Part shown: in pieces, positions 1-8,966 of the stretch
How positions within the stretch are numbered: the stretch's first letter is position 1
How the letters are laid out: every line of letters begins with the position of its first letter
Notes under the pieces: generated by a model
Databases searched by the model: none
Told to the model about the DNA's origin: nothing
What the model saw: only the letters and a program-made list of their open reading frames with translations
Translations under genes and position numbers: made by a program
Source of the DNA: Campylobacteraceae bacterium
GTDB lineage: Bacteria > Campylobacterota > Campylobacteria > Campylobacterales > Sulfurovaceae
Assembly: GCA_027014605.1 (NCBI GenBank)
Contig: JALWDJ010000094.1
Coordinates: 1-64,000 of the forward strand
Direction: 5' to 3'
DNA length: 64,000 nucleotides

Positions 1-188
1 ATCTTAAGAGCCTCTACACTATCTGGATTACCCATATCCATATGGGAGTCAGTAATATGTACAAGCTTTAGTGAGTTTGTTTTCTTCTCTTTTTTTGATG
101 TAGCCTCTGTAGCCATAAGTGGTGTTAAAGATAGTGCTATAGCACCTTTAAAAAAGTCCCTTCTTGAATTTGAGTTATTTTTTTTCAT
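1..188 (-). CDS. Tat-exported calcineurin-like metallophosphoesterase, N-terminal part only (runs off window start)
   Basis: Minus-strand reading from ATG at 188: MKKNNSNSRRDFFKGAIALSLTPLMATEATSKKEKKTNSLKLVHITDSHMDMGNPDSVEALK; twin-arginine signal RRDFF and metallophosphoesterase-like 'HITDSHMD'. Confidence 0.6.
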   Translation of the reverse strand, partial: MKKNNSNSRRDFFKGAIALSLTPLMATEATSKKEKKTNSLKLVHITDSHMDMGNPDSVEALK

Positions 189-265
189 TTATATTTCCTA
201 TTTTTTAATTTTAGGAGTCTATTTTAGCTTAAGTAACTTTAACTTTTCACCTTATTATAAATACT

Positions 266-385
266 CTACTTTAACTCCCCCCAAGAGAGTCCAATATTAA
301 CAGAGCGTTTTAGAGGAATATTAAGCTTCATTATATTTTCCATAATCTTATTATATGTCTCTGACATAGATAATTTAATTAAATC
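266..385 (-). pseudogene. Remnant of a second polA 3' end, internally deleted but in frame
   Basis: Minus strand translates DLIKLSMSETYNKIMENIMKLNIPLKRSVNIGLSWGELK*, matching two separate segments of the downstream PolA (…SASDLIKLSM… and …KKIMENIMKLNVPLKCSVNIGDSWGELK*). Confidence 0.85.
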
Positions 386-949
386 TTATATTCCTAATCT
401 ATCAAATATTTTAAACATCTGACTACAACTTAAAATGTTTTCAATATCAAATTCTCTCTCTTTAGCATTCTTATAAGCATTTTCTAGATAAGGAGATAAT
501 TTTTCTACTAACTGTTGCATATTTTTATTTTTTTTGTAATTGTGTAAAACAGTATTTTCTAATCTTTTAATTGCTGTTTCAACATCAGCACACCTGTTAG
601 TAAAGTTTCTATTTTTTTTAAAATGGAGATAGAACCAATACTCTAAACAGGGATTATTGATAATAATGTTGTCTGAATAGTTTTGTAGATACTCTTTTAG
701 CAAATTGATATTATTTTCTCTTATAACTACATCAAGGTCAATAATCCAAAAGACATAATCTGCTTGTTTTAACTTCTCTTTAAAGATTTTATACATCTTT
801 TTCAAAGATTTTTTTAATGGTATCTCTGGCAATACGCTTACACCATTTGGTTTAATATTATTGATATAAGATATTTCACTCTCTCCATCAACCAATACAA
901 TATAGTTTGGCTTAAGTTTTCTCTTTGGACGACTTTTTCTTTTAGCCAT
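386..949 (-). CDS. RloB-family protein (AbiLii-like), putative phage-defence partner
   Basis: 187 aa; 'NYIVLVDGESEISYI', 'VFWIIDLD' and 'NNPCLEYWFYLHFKK' resemble RloB family motifs (G.tE…, D.D, NPCfE.W.llHF); overlaps the ATPase gene start. Confidence 0.8.
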   Translation of the reverse strand: MAKRKSRPKRKLKPNYIVLVDGESEISYINNIKPNGVSVLPEIPLKKSLKKMYKIFKEKLKQADYVFWIIDLDVVIRENNINLLKEYLQNYSDNIIINNPCLEYWFYLHFKKNRNFTNRCADVETAIKRLENTVLHNYKKNKNMQQLVEKLSPYLENAYKNAKEREFDIENILSCSQMFKIFDRLGI

Positions 950-2166
950 TAAATATCCATAAAATAGTCTTTTAAGTTAGGTATTGCACCCAATTTACCA
1001 CTTTTATATATATTGTACATTGAAGACTCTTTTCGTAGAGTTTTTGTATCAAAATCACTTAAACTAAATAGCTCTGTTGAACTATTTTTTGATTTTTCAG
1101 TAAACCAAATAATATCTTGTCTCAAAATATCTTTTTCTAGTAATAGTTCTCTTGAGTGTGTTGTAAAAATAAGTTGAGAGTCTTTTGCATTGACTATAAA
1201 ACTTAATAAGAAGTGTTTTAACAAGTCAGGGTGTAAAGAAGCCTCTAATTCGTCAATTGGGATAATAAGAGACTCTTTTAATAAAAGTGTTAAAATGATT
1301 GAGAGTTGATAGTATCTTTGTGTACCAGTTGATTCATCGTTATACTCTAATTTATATCTTTTCAGATGTGTAAAAAATATTTCTAATTTTTTTAAATCAT
1401 TATGTTTTTTATTAATTCGTTTTAAGAACTCTTTAAACTCTTCTTCTAGTTCACTCTCCTCTATCTCAAAATTATCAATTCCAAAATCAGCATTTTGTAA
1501 AATATTTAATATCATTTTTTTATTTAAATCTTTTTTTTCTAACTGTTCAACAACAAAACCGACTAAATCAGTTGTTGGAAATATTGGTGGTAATACTTTT
1601 TTAAACCATGCTATTACATTTTCTAACTCTTCAATATCTATATTTGTTTTCATATAACCACTTAAAATTGAATTGTTATGGAGTGTATTATTTTTTAAAG
1701 ACTCTTTTGCAGACTTATTAATTTTGATTTTTGAACCAAAATTGTAGTTATTTCTATCAAAAATCAAAGCTTTTCTAGGATTATAAAAATAGAGTTGTTC
1801 AGCTAAAACTTTCTCTTTTGATACTTCTAAAATATATGAGTATTTTATGTTATTCATTAAAAAATCAAGTTCAAAAGAGGTTGATTTTTTTATCTCATCT
1901 GTAAATAAAAAAGGTTCTAATTCTATTAATTGGTCTTTTCGTTCAAGTGGATTTCTAATAAATTTTACTAAAAATTCAAGAGCTTTAAGTATATTTGTTT
2001 TACCACTTGCATTGCTCCCGTAAATTATAGCTGTTTTTAATATTTTCTCTTTACCTGAGTTATATATATAGTATTTATCATTTTCACTCTTATCAACTGT
2101 TTCAAAAGAGAGAGTTATTTCATCATCTATAGAACGAAAGTTTTTTACTGAAAAATTGATAATCAT
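949..2166 (-). CDS. AAA_15/AAA_21 family ATPase (RloA/AbiLi-like), putative phage-defence protein
   Basis: 405 aa; 'MIINFSVKNFRSIDDEITLSFE', Walker A 'IYGSNASGKTNILKAL', 'LIIPIDELEASLHPDL' Walker B, 'LIFTTHSREL'. Confidence 0.85.
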   Translation of the reverse strand: MIINFSVKNFRSIDDEITLSFETVDKSENDKYYIYNSGKEKILKTAIIYGSNASGKTNILKALEFLVKFIRNPLERKDQLIELEPFLFTDEIKKSTSFELDFLMNNIKYSYILEVSKEKVLAEQLYFYNPRKALIFDRNNYNFGSKIKINKSAKESLKNNTLHNNSILSGYMKTNIDIEELENVIAWFKKVLPPIFPTTDLVGFVVEQLEKKDLNKKMILNILQNADFGIDNFEIEESELEEEFKEFLKRINKKHNDLKKLEIFFTHLKRYKLEYNDESTGTQRYYQLSIILTLLLKESLIIPIDELEASLHPDLLKHFLLSFIVNAKDSQLIFTTHSRELLLEKDILRQDIIWFTEKSKNSSTELFSLSDFDTKTLRKESSMYNIYKSGKLGAIPNLKDYFMDI

Positions 2167-2277
2167 ATAGTTTTCCTAGCCAAATTTACGATTTATATGC
2201 AAAATTATACTGTAAAATTTTTAAAATATAGTTTTTATCATTTAGTTTTTTAAAACTTTTTTATATCTATTTTTCGG

Positions 2278-2370
2278 TTAAAGGTCTAAAAAATCTGCAT
2301 CTTTTGTTACTATAGTTAAATTATTCTCTTTTGCATATCTCCAAATTTCACTATCTTTCATATTTGGGTC
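2278..2370 (-). pseudogene. Truncated DUF5615/PIN-like (Mut7-C/VapC-type) toxin fragment
   Basis: Minus strand reads DPNMKDSEIWRYAKENNLTIVTKDADFLDL*, resembling the '…sDeeIwryAkengyvIvTkDaDF' motif of DUF5615 proteins; an in-frame stop lies just upstream and no rest of the gene is present. Confidence 0.6.
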
Positions 2371-2391
2371 TATCTATAACATATTTAAATT

Positions 2392-5031
2392 CTATTTCAA
2401 CTCTCCCCAAGAGTCTCCAATATTAACAGAGCATTTTAGAGGAACATTAAGCTTCATTATATTTTCCATAATCTTTTTAAATTCCTCTGCAACCTCATCT
2501 ACAATATCTTCTCTTATCTCAAATATAAGCTCATCATGAATTTGAAGTAGCATTGCACCATCAATATTGTCTTGTTTAATCTTTTTATCTATCTCTAACA
2601 TAGATAGTTTAATTAAATCAGATGCACTCCCTTGAAATAGAGTATTTATAGACTCACGCATAAATGATGCCTTCTGCATATTGTTTGCACTCTTATAATT
2701 AAAAAATCTCTTTCTCTCTAATATAGTCTCAATATATCCAATCTCTTTTACTCTATCTTGAACACTTTCTAAAAATCTTTTAACTGTTGGAAATGAGTTA
2801 AAGTAGTTTTTTATAATCTCTCGTGCCTCACTAATAGAGATTTTTAGCTCTCCAGAGAGTTTTTTAGCTCCCATTCCATATAAAATCCCAAAATTGATAG
2901 ATTTTGCAATGGCTCTCTTCTCTTTAGCTAACTCTTCTCCAAATAGTCTTATAGCTGTTATTGTATGAATATCCAAATCACTATTAAATGCCTCTATTAG
3001 AGTTTTATCTTTAGAGAAGTGTGCTAGTAGTCTTAGTTCAATCTGAGAGTAGTCAATACTCAGTAGTTTATATCTATCTTTTGCTATAAATGTTTCTCTT
3101 ATTTTTCTACCAAGAGGTGAACGAACAGGAATATTTTGTAGATTTGGCTCTTTTGAACTGAGTCGTCCTGTTGATGTACCTGTCTGTAGAAAAGATGTAT
3201 ATATACGACTATTTTCATCTTTTTCAGCCAATCTTAAAAGGGGTATCGCATAGGTTGAGAGGAGTTTTTGAGTAGCCCTATACTCTAATATCTTAGGGAT
3301 AATATCATGTTCATCTATTAGTTGATTTAATACCTTTTCATTGGTACTATATCCTGTTTTTGTCTTTTTTATACTCTTTAATCCTAACTTATTAAATAGA
3401 ATATCTCCTAACTGTTGAGTAGATTTAATATTAAACTCACTCCCACTTAAACTATATATCTCTTCTGTTAACTCTTTAATTTTAGCACTTAATAGATTTT
3501 TTAGACTATTTAATCTATCTATATCTATCTTAATACCTGTCTGCTCCATATCTATTAGTATATTTATAAATGGATATTCAACTCTCTTAGCCTCATCTCT
3601 TAAACTCTTTTCTAAAAGCCCATTTAGTTTAAAATAGAGTCTATATGTAATTAGAGCATCTTCACTAGCATAAAATGATGCCAAATCGATATCAACAGAT
3701 GAGAAATCTTCTCCCTTTTTAACTAGACTCTTAAAAGATTTCATCTCATAATCAAAAAACTTTTTAGCTAAACTATCTAACCCTATCTTACTACCTGCAT
3801 TAAGTAGCCACGCCATTATCATTGTATCTGCATAGGGGATAATCTTCTCTATTCCATATCTATAATATAGAATTGATAAATCAAATTTTAGATTTTGTCC
3901 TACCACTTTAGCCTTTAATATCTTTTTAATAGCTCTTATCCCATCATCTATATTAATCTGCTCTCCAACTCCTAAGTAGTTATGAGCAATTGGTACATAA
4001 TAGGCTATATGGTTATCCATAGCAAATGAGAAACCGACTAATCTATCTCTTTTTATATCTAATCCTGTTGTCTCTGTATCAAATGCTATAATAGTATCTG
4101 TAGTAATAGTATCAATAATTTTAAATAGCTCTTGACTACTATTTAGAGTAATATTTTTAAATGATATTTGAGGAGTCTCTCTGAACTCTGCCTTTTTTAG
4201 TGCCTGTCTCATCTCATATAGTTTAAAATCATCAATTAATGGTATAAGATAGTTTTTATCTTCAAAGATAAAACTATCTAAATCAAAATCTTTAAATATA
4301 TCTCTTCTTAGAGTTACTAACTCTCTTGATAGAAATGCACTCTCTTTTCCATCTAAGAGTAGCTTCTGAACTCTTTTAGTTCCAGCTCTATCTATATTGT
4401 CATAGATATTTTCTAAAGTATGAAACTCATTAATAAGCCTAGATGCTCCAACCTTTCCAATCCCCTTTACTCCAACGATATTATCCGAACTATCTCCAAC
4501 AAGTGCTTGAAAATTTGTGAAATCTTTAGGTTTAACCCCAAACTTTTTAAAACAGCCATCTTCATCTATCTCTATCTTTTTTATCGCATCGTAGAGTTTA
4601 ACTCTATTATCTATTAGTTGATATAAATCCTTATCGTGAGATACAACTCTTACCTTTAATCCCTTATCTTTAGCAAAAGAGGCTACGGTTGCAATTACAT
4701 CATCAGCCTCATAACCATCTTTAGAGATATTTGCAAATCCCATCTCGCTTATCCAATCAATTGCAATAGGTAACTGTTTTAGTAAATCTTCAGGGGCATC
4801 TCCTCTATTTGCCTTATACTCTGGATATATATCATGTCTAAATGATTTCTCTTTTGTATCTAATGCAAAGACAATATAGTCTGTATTATGCTCCCTCTTT
4901 AGAGAGTCAATTAGATTTATAAATCCTGTCAAAAGTCCTGTTGGAAAACCTTTTGAGTTTCTAAGGGGAGGAAGAGCAAAATATGAACGGAAAAAAAAAC
5001 CAAATGTATCAATAATTGTAATAGTTTTCAA
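2392..5031 (-). CDS. polA: DNA polymerase I (5'-3' exo, 3'-5' exo and polymerase domains); TTG start
   Basis: 879 aa; N-terminal FEN-type domain (GYEADDVIATVA), DTETTG exo motif, YASEDALITY, 'LLSIDYSQIELRLLAHFSKD', 'QIHDELIFEI'. Confidence 0.97.
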   Translation of the reverse strand: MKTITIIDTFGFFFRSYFALPPLRNSKGFPTGLLTGFINLIDSLKREHNTDYIVFALDTKEKSFRHDIYPEYKANRGDAPEDLLKQLPIAIDWISEMGFANISKDGYEADDVIATVASFAKDKGLKVRVVSHDKDLYQLIDNRVKLYDAIKKIEIDEDGCFKKFGVKPKDFTNFQALVGDSSDNIVGVKGIGKVGASRLINEFHTLENIYDNIDRAGTKRVQKLLLDGKESAFLSRELVTLRRDIFKDFDLDSFIFEDKNYLIPLIDDFKLYEMRQALKKAEFRETPQISFKNITLNSSQELFKIIDTITTDTIIAFDTETTGLDIKRDRLVGFSFAMDNHIAYYVPIAHNYLGVGEQINIDDGIRAIKKILKAKVVGQNLKFDLSILYYRYGIEKIIPYADTMIMAWLLNAGSKIGLDSLAKKFFDYEMKSFKSLVKKGEDFSSVDIDLASFYASEDALITYRLYFKLNGLLEKSLRDEAKRVEYPFINILIDMEQTGIKIDIDRLNSLKNLLSAKIKELTEEIYSLSGSEFNIKSTQQLGDILFNKLGLKSIKKTKTGYSTNEKVLNQLIDEHDIIPKILEYRATQKLLSTYAIPLLRLAEKDENSRIYTSFLQTGTSTGRLSSKEPNLQNIPVRSPLGRKIRETFIAKDRYKLLSIDYSQIELRLLAHFSKDKTLIEAFNSDLDIHTITAIRLFGEELAKEKRAIAKSINFGILYGMGAKKLSGELKISISEAREIIKNYFNSFPTVKRFLESVQDRVKEIGYIETILERKRFFNYKSANNMQKASFMRESINTLFQGSASDLIKLSMLEIDKKIKQDNIDGAMLLQIHDELIFEIREDIVDEVAEEFKKIMENIMKLNVPLKCSVNIGDSWGELK

Positions 5032-5164
5032 ATTAAAAGCCTAATAAATAATATGGGGTATTTTACAATATTTTGATTAAACGAAAATCAATAGTATGCT
5101 TAATTTTATATTAATAAGATATAATAATTATTATATTAAAAAAATAAACAGTAAAAGATTTTAT

Positions 5165-5539
5165 ATGGAAAAGTTAGTAAATGACCCCTATTTAAATACT
5201 GTTAAGATAAATTTAGCAGATAAAAGAATTAAACATAAGAGAGATAAAAATACTAAAAGGGATAGTTTTTTATCTCAAAAAGTATATATAACTGATTATA
5301 TGAATATCTCTGAAGAGGTGGCATCTATAATTTTTTTAATAGCTTTTTTATTAATACCTTATGGAGTAGGTGTTCTATTTGTATTTCTTATTTTTGCAAA
5401 AAATGATATAGATATTTTTAAAAGAATAGATATTGATGAGTACTATATATTATGGTCAATAGGTTATGAGATAATAGCACTCTTTTTACTTCTATTTATC
5501 TTTAAGAGTGCCATTAATTTTAAATTAAAGAGATTATGA
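5165..5539 (+). CDS. Hypothetical membrane protein with two predicted TM helices
   Basis: ORF 5096-5539; ATG at 5165 preferred (MEKLVNDPYLNTVK…); hydrophobic stretches 'VASIIFLIAFLLIPYGVGVLFVFLIF' and 'IIALFLLLFIF'. Confidence 0.6.
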   Translation: MEKLVNDPYLNTVKINLADKRIKHKRDKNTKRDSFLSQKVYITDYMNISEEVASIIFLIAFLLIPYGVGVLFVFLIFAKNDIDIFKRIDIDEYYILWSIGYEIIALFLLLFIFKSAINFKLKRL

Positions 5540-6355
5540 GATATGTTCCAATGCCTCTTTCATTAATGCTATATGATAATTCTCTTGATTATTGATAAAT
5601 GTAAAAAATGATGCAAAGTATTCAGAGCTACTACTAACAGCCTCTGCTAATCTTTTACACTCCTCTTTAGCTCCTATCTCCTCTTGTATGCCATCTTTTA
5701 AAAATTGCTTTAAATCATCAAATTTATAAATCTCTTCCATTAAACTTCTAGGAACAGCTAAAATTCCCATATCTGCCATTATCTGTCCAAAACTTCTAAG
5801 GTGAAAAAATGACTCATCAATTAATATTTGGAATATTCTATTTAAAAAGGCATCATTACTATTTGCTTTTGAGTAGTTATATACCATAATAAGCTCATAC
5901 TCCTTATAGCTCTCCTCAAATAGAAATAGAGTTAAAGCGTCTCTAGCTTCATCTGTCAAGTTAACATTAGGATACTCTCTTTTTGTATCAAAACAGCTAG
6001 ATACATCTTCATCAGGTATATTTTTTAGAGCTAACTTAATGTAGTTAAAATCACTCTGCATTCTAAACGCTATATCTCTATCTTTACAACTATCTAATTT
6101 ATTCTCAATGCTCTCAATTCTGCTTATAATATTATTTATCATAATAGATAATCTATCTACTCTAATTGGAACTTGATTTACGCTATAGTTATACTCTTCT
6201 CCTCTTTTAATAAAATCATTCTCTAGCCAAGTAAAGTGTTTAAAAAATATATTAGAAAATTCATATAAATCTTGTCTTGTAGTTGTTTTTGACATAAATC
6301 CTGTAAACTGTGTAGCTAAAAATAGCTCATGAACCTCTCTAAATAAATCGTGCAT
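5534..6355 (-). CDS. Ferritin-like/diiron-type conserved protein
   Basis: ATG (MHDLFREVHEL) overlaps the stop of the scaffold gene as TAATG; ExxH motifs 'DESFFHL' and 'QENYHIAL' suggest a ferritin-like fold. Confidence 0.6.
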   Translation of the reverse strand: MHDLFREVHELFLATQFTGFMSKTTTRQDLYEFSNIFFKHFTWLENDFIKRGEEYNYSVNQVPIRVDRLSIMINNIISRIESIENKLDSCKDRDIAFRMQSDFNYIKLALKNIPDEDVSSCFDTKREYPNVNLTDEARDALTLFLFEESYKEYELIMVYNYSKANSNDAFLNRIFQILIDESFFHLRSFGQIMADMGILAVPRSLMEEIYKFDDLKQFLKDGIQEEIGAKEECKRLAEAVSSSSEYFASFFTFINNQENYHIALMKEALEHIS

Positions 6356-6798
6356 TATTTCTCCTCCTCTTTTGGTGTACAATCTGTTTTTATTATATAG
6401 CTTATCATTGGAAAATCTTTATCTTTTTTTCTCTCTAAATATGTATCCATTGAGGCTTGAAGTGCAAGTACTACCATCTCTGTACAAGCCGCATCTTCAG
6501 GTGTTTGATTATCTAGCATACCTAAGGTAACAGATATAAGCTCTCTAGCTCTTGAAAAGCTTACTCCTTTAGCTTCAGTTGTAATAATAGAACCAGCAAC
6601 TATGGTTGTAGTACAACCAATTGCTTGAAACTTAATATCCTCTATAATAGGTTCATCTTCCTCTCTTACTTTAATATATATGGCAACCTTTTCACCATTT
6701 TGTGGATTTTTACCCATTCCTGTAGCATCACTATCTATCATTTCCCCATAATTTTTAGGGTTCATCATATGTTCCATAAGCTGTGCATCTGCATTCAT
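6355..6798 (-). CDS. IscU/NifU N-terminal-type iron-sulfur scaffold-like protein
   Basis: 'HMMNPKNYGEM', 'KFQAIGCTTTIVAGSIITTEAKG', 'AACTEMVVLALQASMDTYL'; internal ATG at 6798 has an AAAGG-type RBS. Confidence 0.8.
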   Translation of the reverse strand: MNADAQLMEHMMNPKNYGEMIDSDATGMGKNPQNGEKVAIYIKVREEDEPIIEDIKFQAIGCTTTIVAGSIITTEAKGVSFSRARELISVTLGMLDNQTPEDAACTEMVVLALQASMDTYLERKKDKDFPMISYIIKTDCTPKEEEK

Positions 6799-6938
6799 TA
6801 ATTTACCTTTCATAAAAAAAATTAAAACTTAACAATAAATTAGTTCTTTTGTTGGTGATTATATCTAAAATTTGATAATGCCATATATATTAGTTTAAAA
6901 TATCTCAAATTGATATAAAGGATTTGTGTTAAAATAGG

Positions 6939-6944
6939 TATAAT
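6939..6944 (+). promoter_or_regulatory. Putative -10 element for lptA-engB operon
   Basis: 'TTAAAATAGGTATAATAAC' 25 nt upstream of lptA ATG. Confidence 0.45.
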
Positions 6945-6968
6945 AACAGAAAAAATAGGGTTTAATTT

Positions 6969-7433
6969 ATGAAAAGAATATATATATCTATTTTTATATT
7001 TCTCTCTACTCTTCTTTATGGTGATATGGTTGATATTAAGGCTAACTATTTTCATGCAAATAATATATTAAAAGTTGCATATTTTGAGGGAAATGCTAGA
7101 ATTAAAGAGGGAGTAAATAGATTTAGTGCAAATAAAATAATAGTATATTTTAATAAGAAAAAAAAGGCTACTAAGTATGAGGCTATTGGTGGGGTAACAT
7201 TTGATTTGGTTGAGCATGGAGTACACTATGTTGGTAAAGCAGAAAAGATAATATATTCACCAAATAGTTCAAAATACTACTTCTATGGAGATGTTGTATT
7301 AAGAGATTTAACTAATAATAGAAAGATAGAGGCTAATTCAATATCGTTAGATTTAAAAACAGGTTTAGCTGATATTAAGGGTGGAAATAGAAAACCTGTA
7401 CATTTTATATTTGAGATAGAGGATAAAAAGTAG
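6969..7433 (+). CDS. lptA: LptA/OstA-like LPS transport periplasmic protein
   Basis: Signal peptide, 'VDIKANYFHANNILKVAYFEGNARIKEGVNRFSANKIIVYFNKKK', 'GDVVLRD'; directly upstream of engB. Confidence 0.8.
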   Translation: MKRIYISIFIFLSTLLYGDMVDIKANYFHANNILKVAYFEGNARIKEGVNRFSANKIIVYFNKKKKATKYEAIGGVTFDLVEHGVHYVGKAEKIIYSPNSSKYYFYGDVVLRDLTNNRKIEANSISLDLKTGLADIKGGNRKPVHFIFEIEDKK

Positions 7434-8032
7434 TGATACCAAGAGTTATAGATGCAGATTTTATAAAATCTGCACAATCATTAAGAGATAGTATAGATGA
7501 TACGGTAAGTGAGGTAGTATTTTTAGGTCGTTCAAATGTTGGTAAAAGTTCAACTATAAATGGATTAACATCTCGTAAAAATTTAGCAAAGAGTTCATCA
7601 ACTCCAGGTAAGACTCAACTTATTAACTTTTTTAATATAAGATATAGATGTGATGAGAGAGATTTTAATATTCGTTTTGTTGATTTACCTGGTTTTGGAT
7701 ATGCTAAAGTCTCTAAAGATTTAAAGAGTATATGGCAGAAAAATTTAGTAGAGTTTATTAAACATCGTGTTTCTATTCGAGTTTTTATTCACTTAAGAGA
7801 TGCAAGACATCCTAATGCTAAAATAGATAGAGATGTTGAAGAGTATGTTTCTAAATTTATTAGAGGTGACCAAGTATATTTAAGTATCTTTACTAAAATA
7901 GATAAACTTAATCAAAAAGAGAAAACTGCACTTAAAAAAGCTTTTCCTAACTCTATTGTTATTAGTAATTCAAAACGATATGGATATGATAGGGTACATC
8001 AGAAGATTTTTAAACATATATTTGGGATATAG
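7433..8032 (+). CDS. engB: Ribosome biogenesis GTPase EngB/YsxC (GTG start)
   Basis: 'VVFLGRSNVGKSSTINGLTSRKNLAKSSSTPGKTQLINFF', 'FVDLPGFGYAKV', 'FTKIDKL'. Confidence 0.95.
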   Translation: MIPRVIDADFIKSAQSLRDSIDDTVSEVVFLGRSNVGKSSTINGLTSRKNLAKSSSTPGKTQLINFFNIRYRCDERDFNIRFVDLPGFGYAKVSKDLKSIWQKNLVEFIKHRVSIRVFIHLRDARHPNAKIDRDVEEYVSKFIRGDQVYLSIFTKIDKLNQKEKTALKKAFPNSIVISNSKRYGYDRVHQKIFKHIFGI

Positions 8033-8034
8033 TA

Positions 8035-8508
8035 ATGGTGAGATTAGTTAAAGCAAAACTTTCAGATATTGATAATATGCAAAAATTAGTCTCTAAAGAG
8101 ATTGAAGAGGGGATTATTTTAGCAAGAAGCAAAGATGAGGTTGCTACTAATATTCGCTCTTATGTTATAGCAAAAGATAAGGATAGGATAGTTGGTTATA
8201 CAGCACTACATATTCACTCAACTCGTCTAGCAGAGATTAGAAGTCTTATTGTAAGTAGTGCATATAGAGGACAGAATATTGGAAAAAAATTAGTAGAGTT
8301 TGCATTAAATGAGGCTAAAGATATAGGAGTAGAAAAAGAGGTTCTAGTTTTAACTTATTTGACCGATTTTTTTAAGAAATTAAATTTTATAGAGATACCA
8401 AAAGATACAATTCCAGAACATAAAATTTGGGCTGATTGTATTAAATGTATCCATTTTCCAATATGTAATGAGGTCTCTTTAGTATATAAAATAGGTGGTA
8501 AGTCATAA
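8035..8508 (+). CDS. argA: GNAT acetyltransferase, short ArgA-type N-acetylglutamate synthase
   Basis: 'AEIRSLIVSSAYRGQNIGKKLVEFAL', 'FFKKLNFIEI', 'HKIWADCIKCIHFPICNEVSLVYKI'. Confidence 0.75.
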   Translation: MVRLVKAKLSDIDNMQKLVSKEIEEGIILARSKDEVATNIRSYVIAKDKDRIVGYTALHIHSTRLAEIRSLIVSSAYRGQNIGKKLVEFALNEAKDIGVEKEVLVLTYLTDFFKKLNFIEIPKDTIPEHKIWADCIKCIHFPICNEVSLVYKIGGKS

Positions 8509-8966
8509 TGGATTATAGAGATAATAAAAAAAACCAAAAAATTTTAGAGTGGATATTTATAGCATTTTCTGTAATGGTATATCCAATGTTAAAATCTATG
8601 TATCCTATATTACCTCCTCTATTTGGTATTGCTGGGTTAGTTATTATATATAATATAAATAAAAATGTAATCTATACAATATCTACAATGTTTTATCTAA
8701 TTCATTTAGATTTAAATTTAGGTCTTCCCTTTATGTTATCTATATTTTCTATATTAATAATTAATACTTTTATATATCCATCTCTAAAACTACTTATAAG
8801 ATGTAAAGTCTGTTTATCAGTAATATTAATCATATTAATAGATATGTTTTATTATATAAATCTATTTATATATGATTTAGTTTTAGATGCCTCTACTATT
8901 ATAGTTGATTCAATGTTATCATTTTATATATTTATTGATATTATTATAGGAATGTTATTATGGTAA
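8508..8966 (+). CDS. Hydrophobic membrane protein, possible MreD-like (position before PBP2)
   Basis: 152 aa, multiple TM segments; overlaps mrdA start. Confidence 0.5.
   Translation: MDYRDNKKNQKILEWIFIAFSVMVYPMLKSMYPILPPLFGIAGLVIIYNINKNVIYTISTMFYLIHLDLNLGLPFMLSIFSILIINTFIYPSLKLLIRCKVCLSVILIILIDMFYYINLFIYDLVLDASTIIVDSMLSFYIFIDIIIGMLLW

Noticed and set aside
1-188. Partial gene as SoxB (thiosulfate oxidation)
   Set aside because: The Tat signal and ITDSH motif fit a generic calcineurin-like phosphoesterase; SoxB-specific residues (e.g. ITDxHAQL context) are not visible in this short part.
4420-4617. Plus-strand ORF inside polA
   Set aside because: Antisense to a confident CDS, no family signal, composition explained by the opposite reading frame. 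The same applies to the other antisense ORFs in radA, mrdA, sbcC, pckA, oadA, speA, aspC, serB and pstS-like genes.
6840-7055. Minus-strand 71-aa ORF overlapping lptA start
   Set aside because: Overlaps the lptA promoter and start, no RBS or family features.
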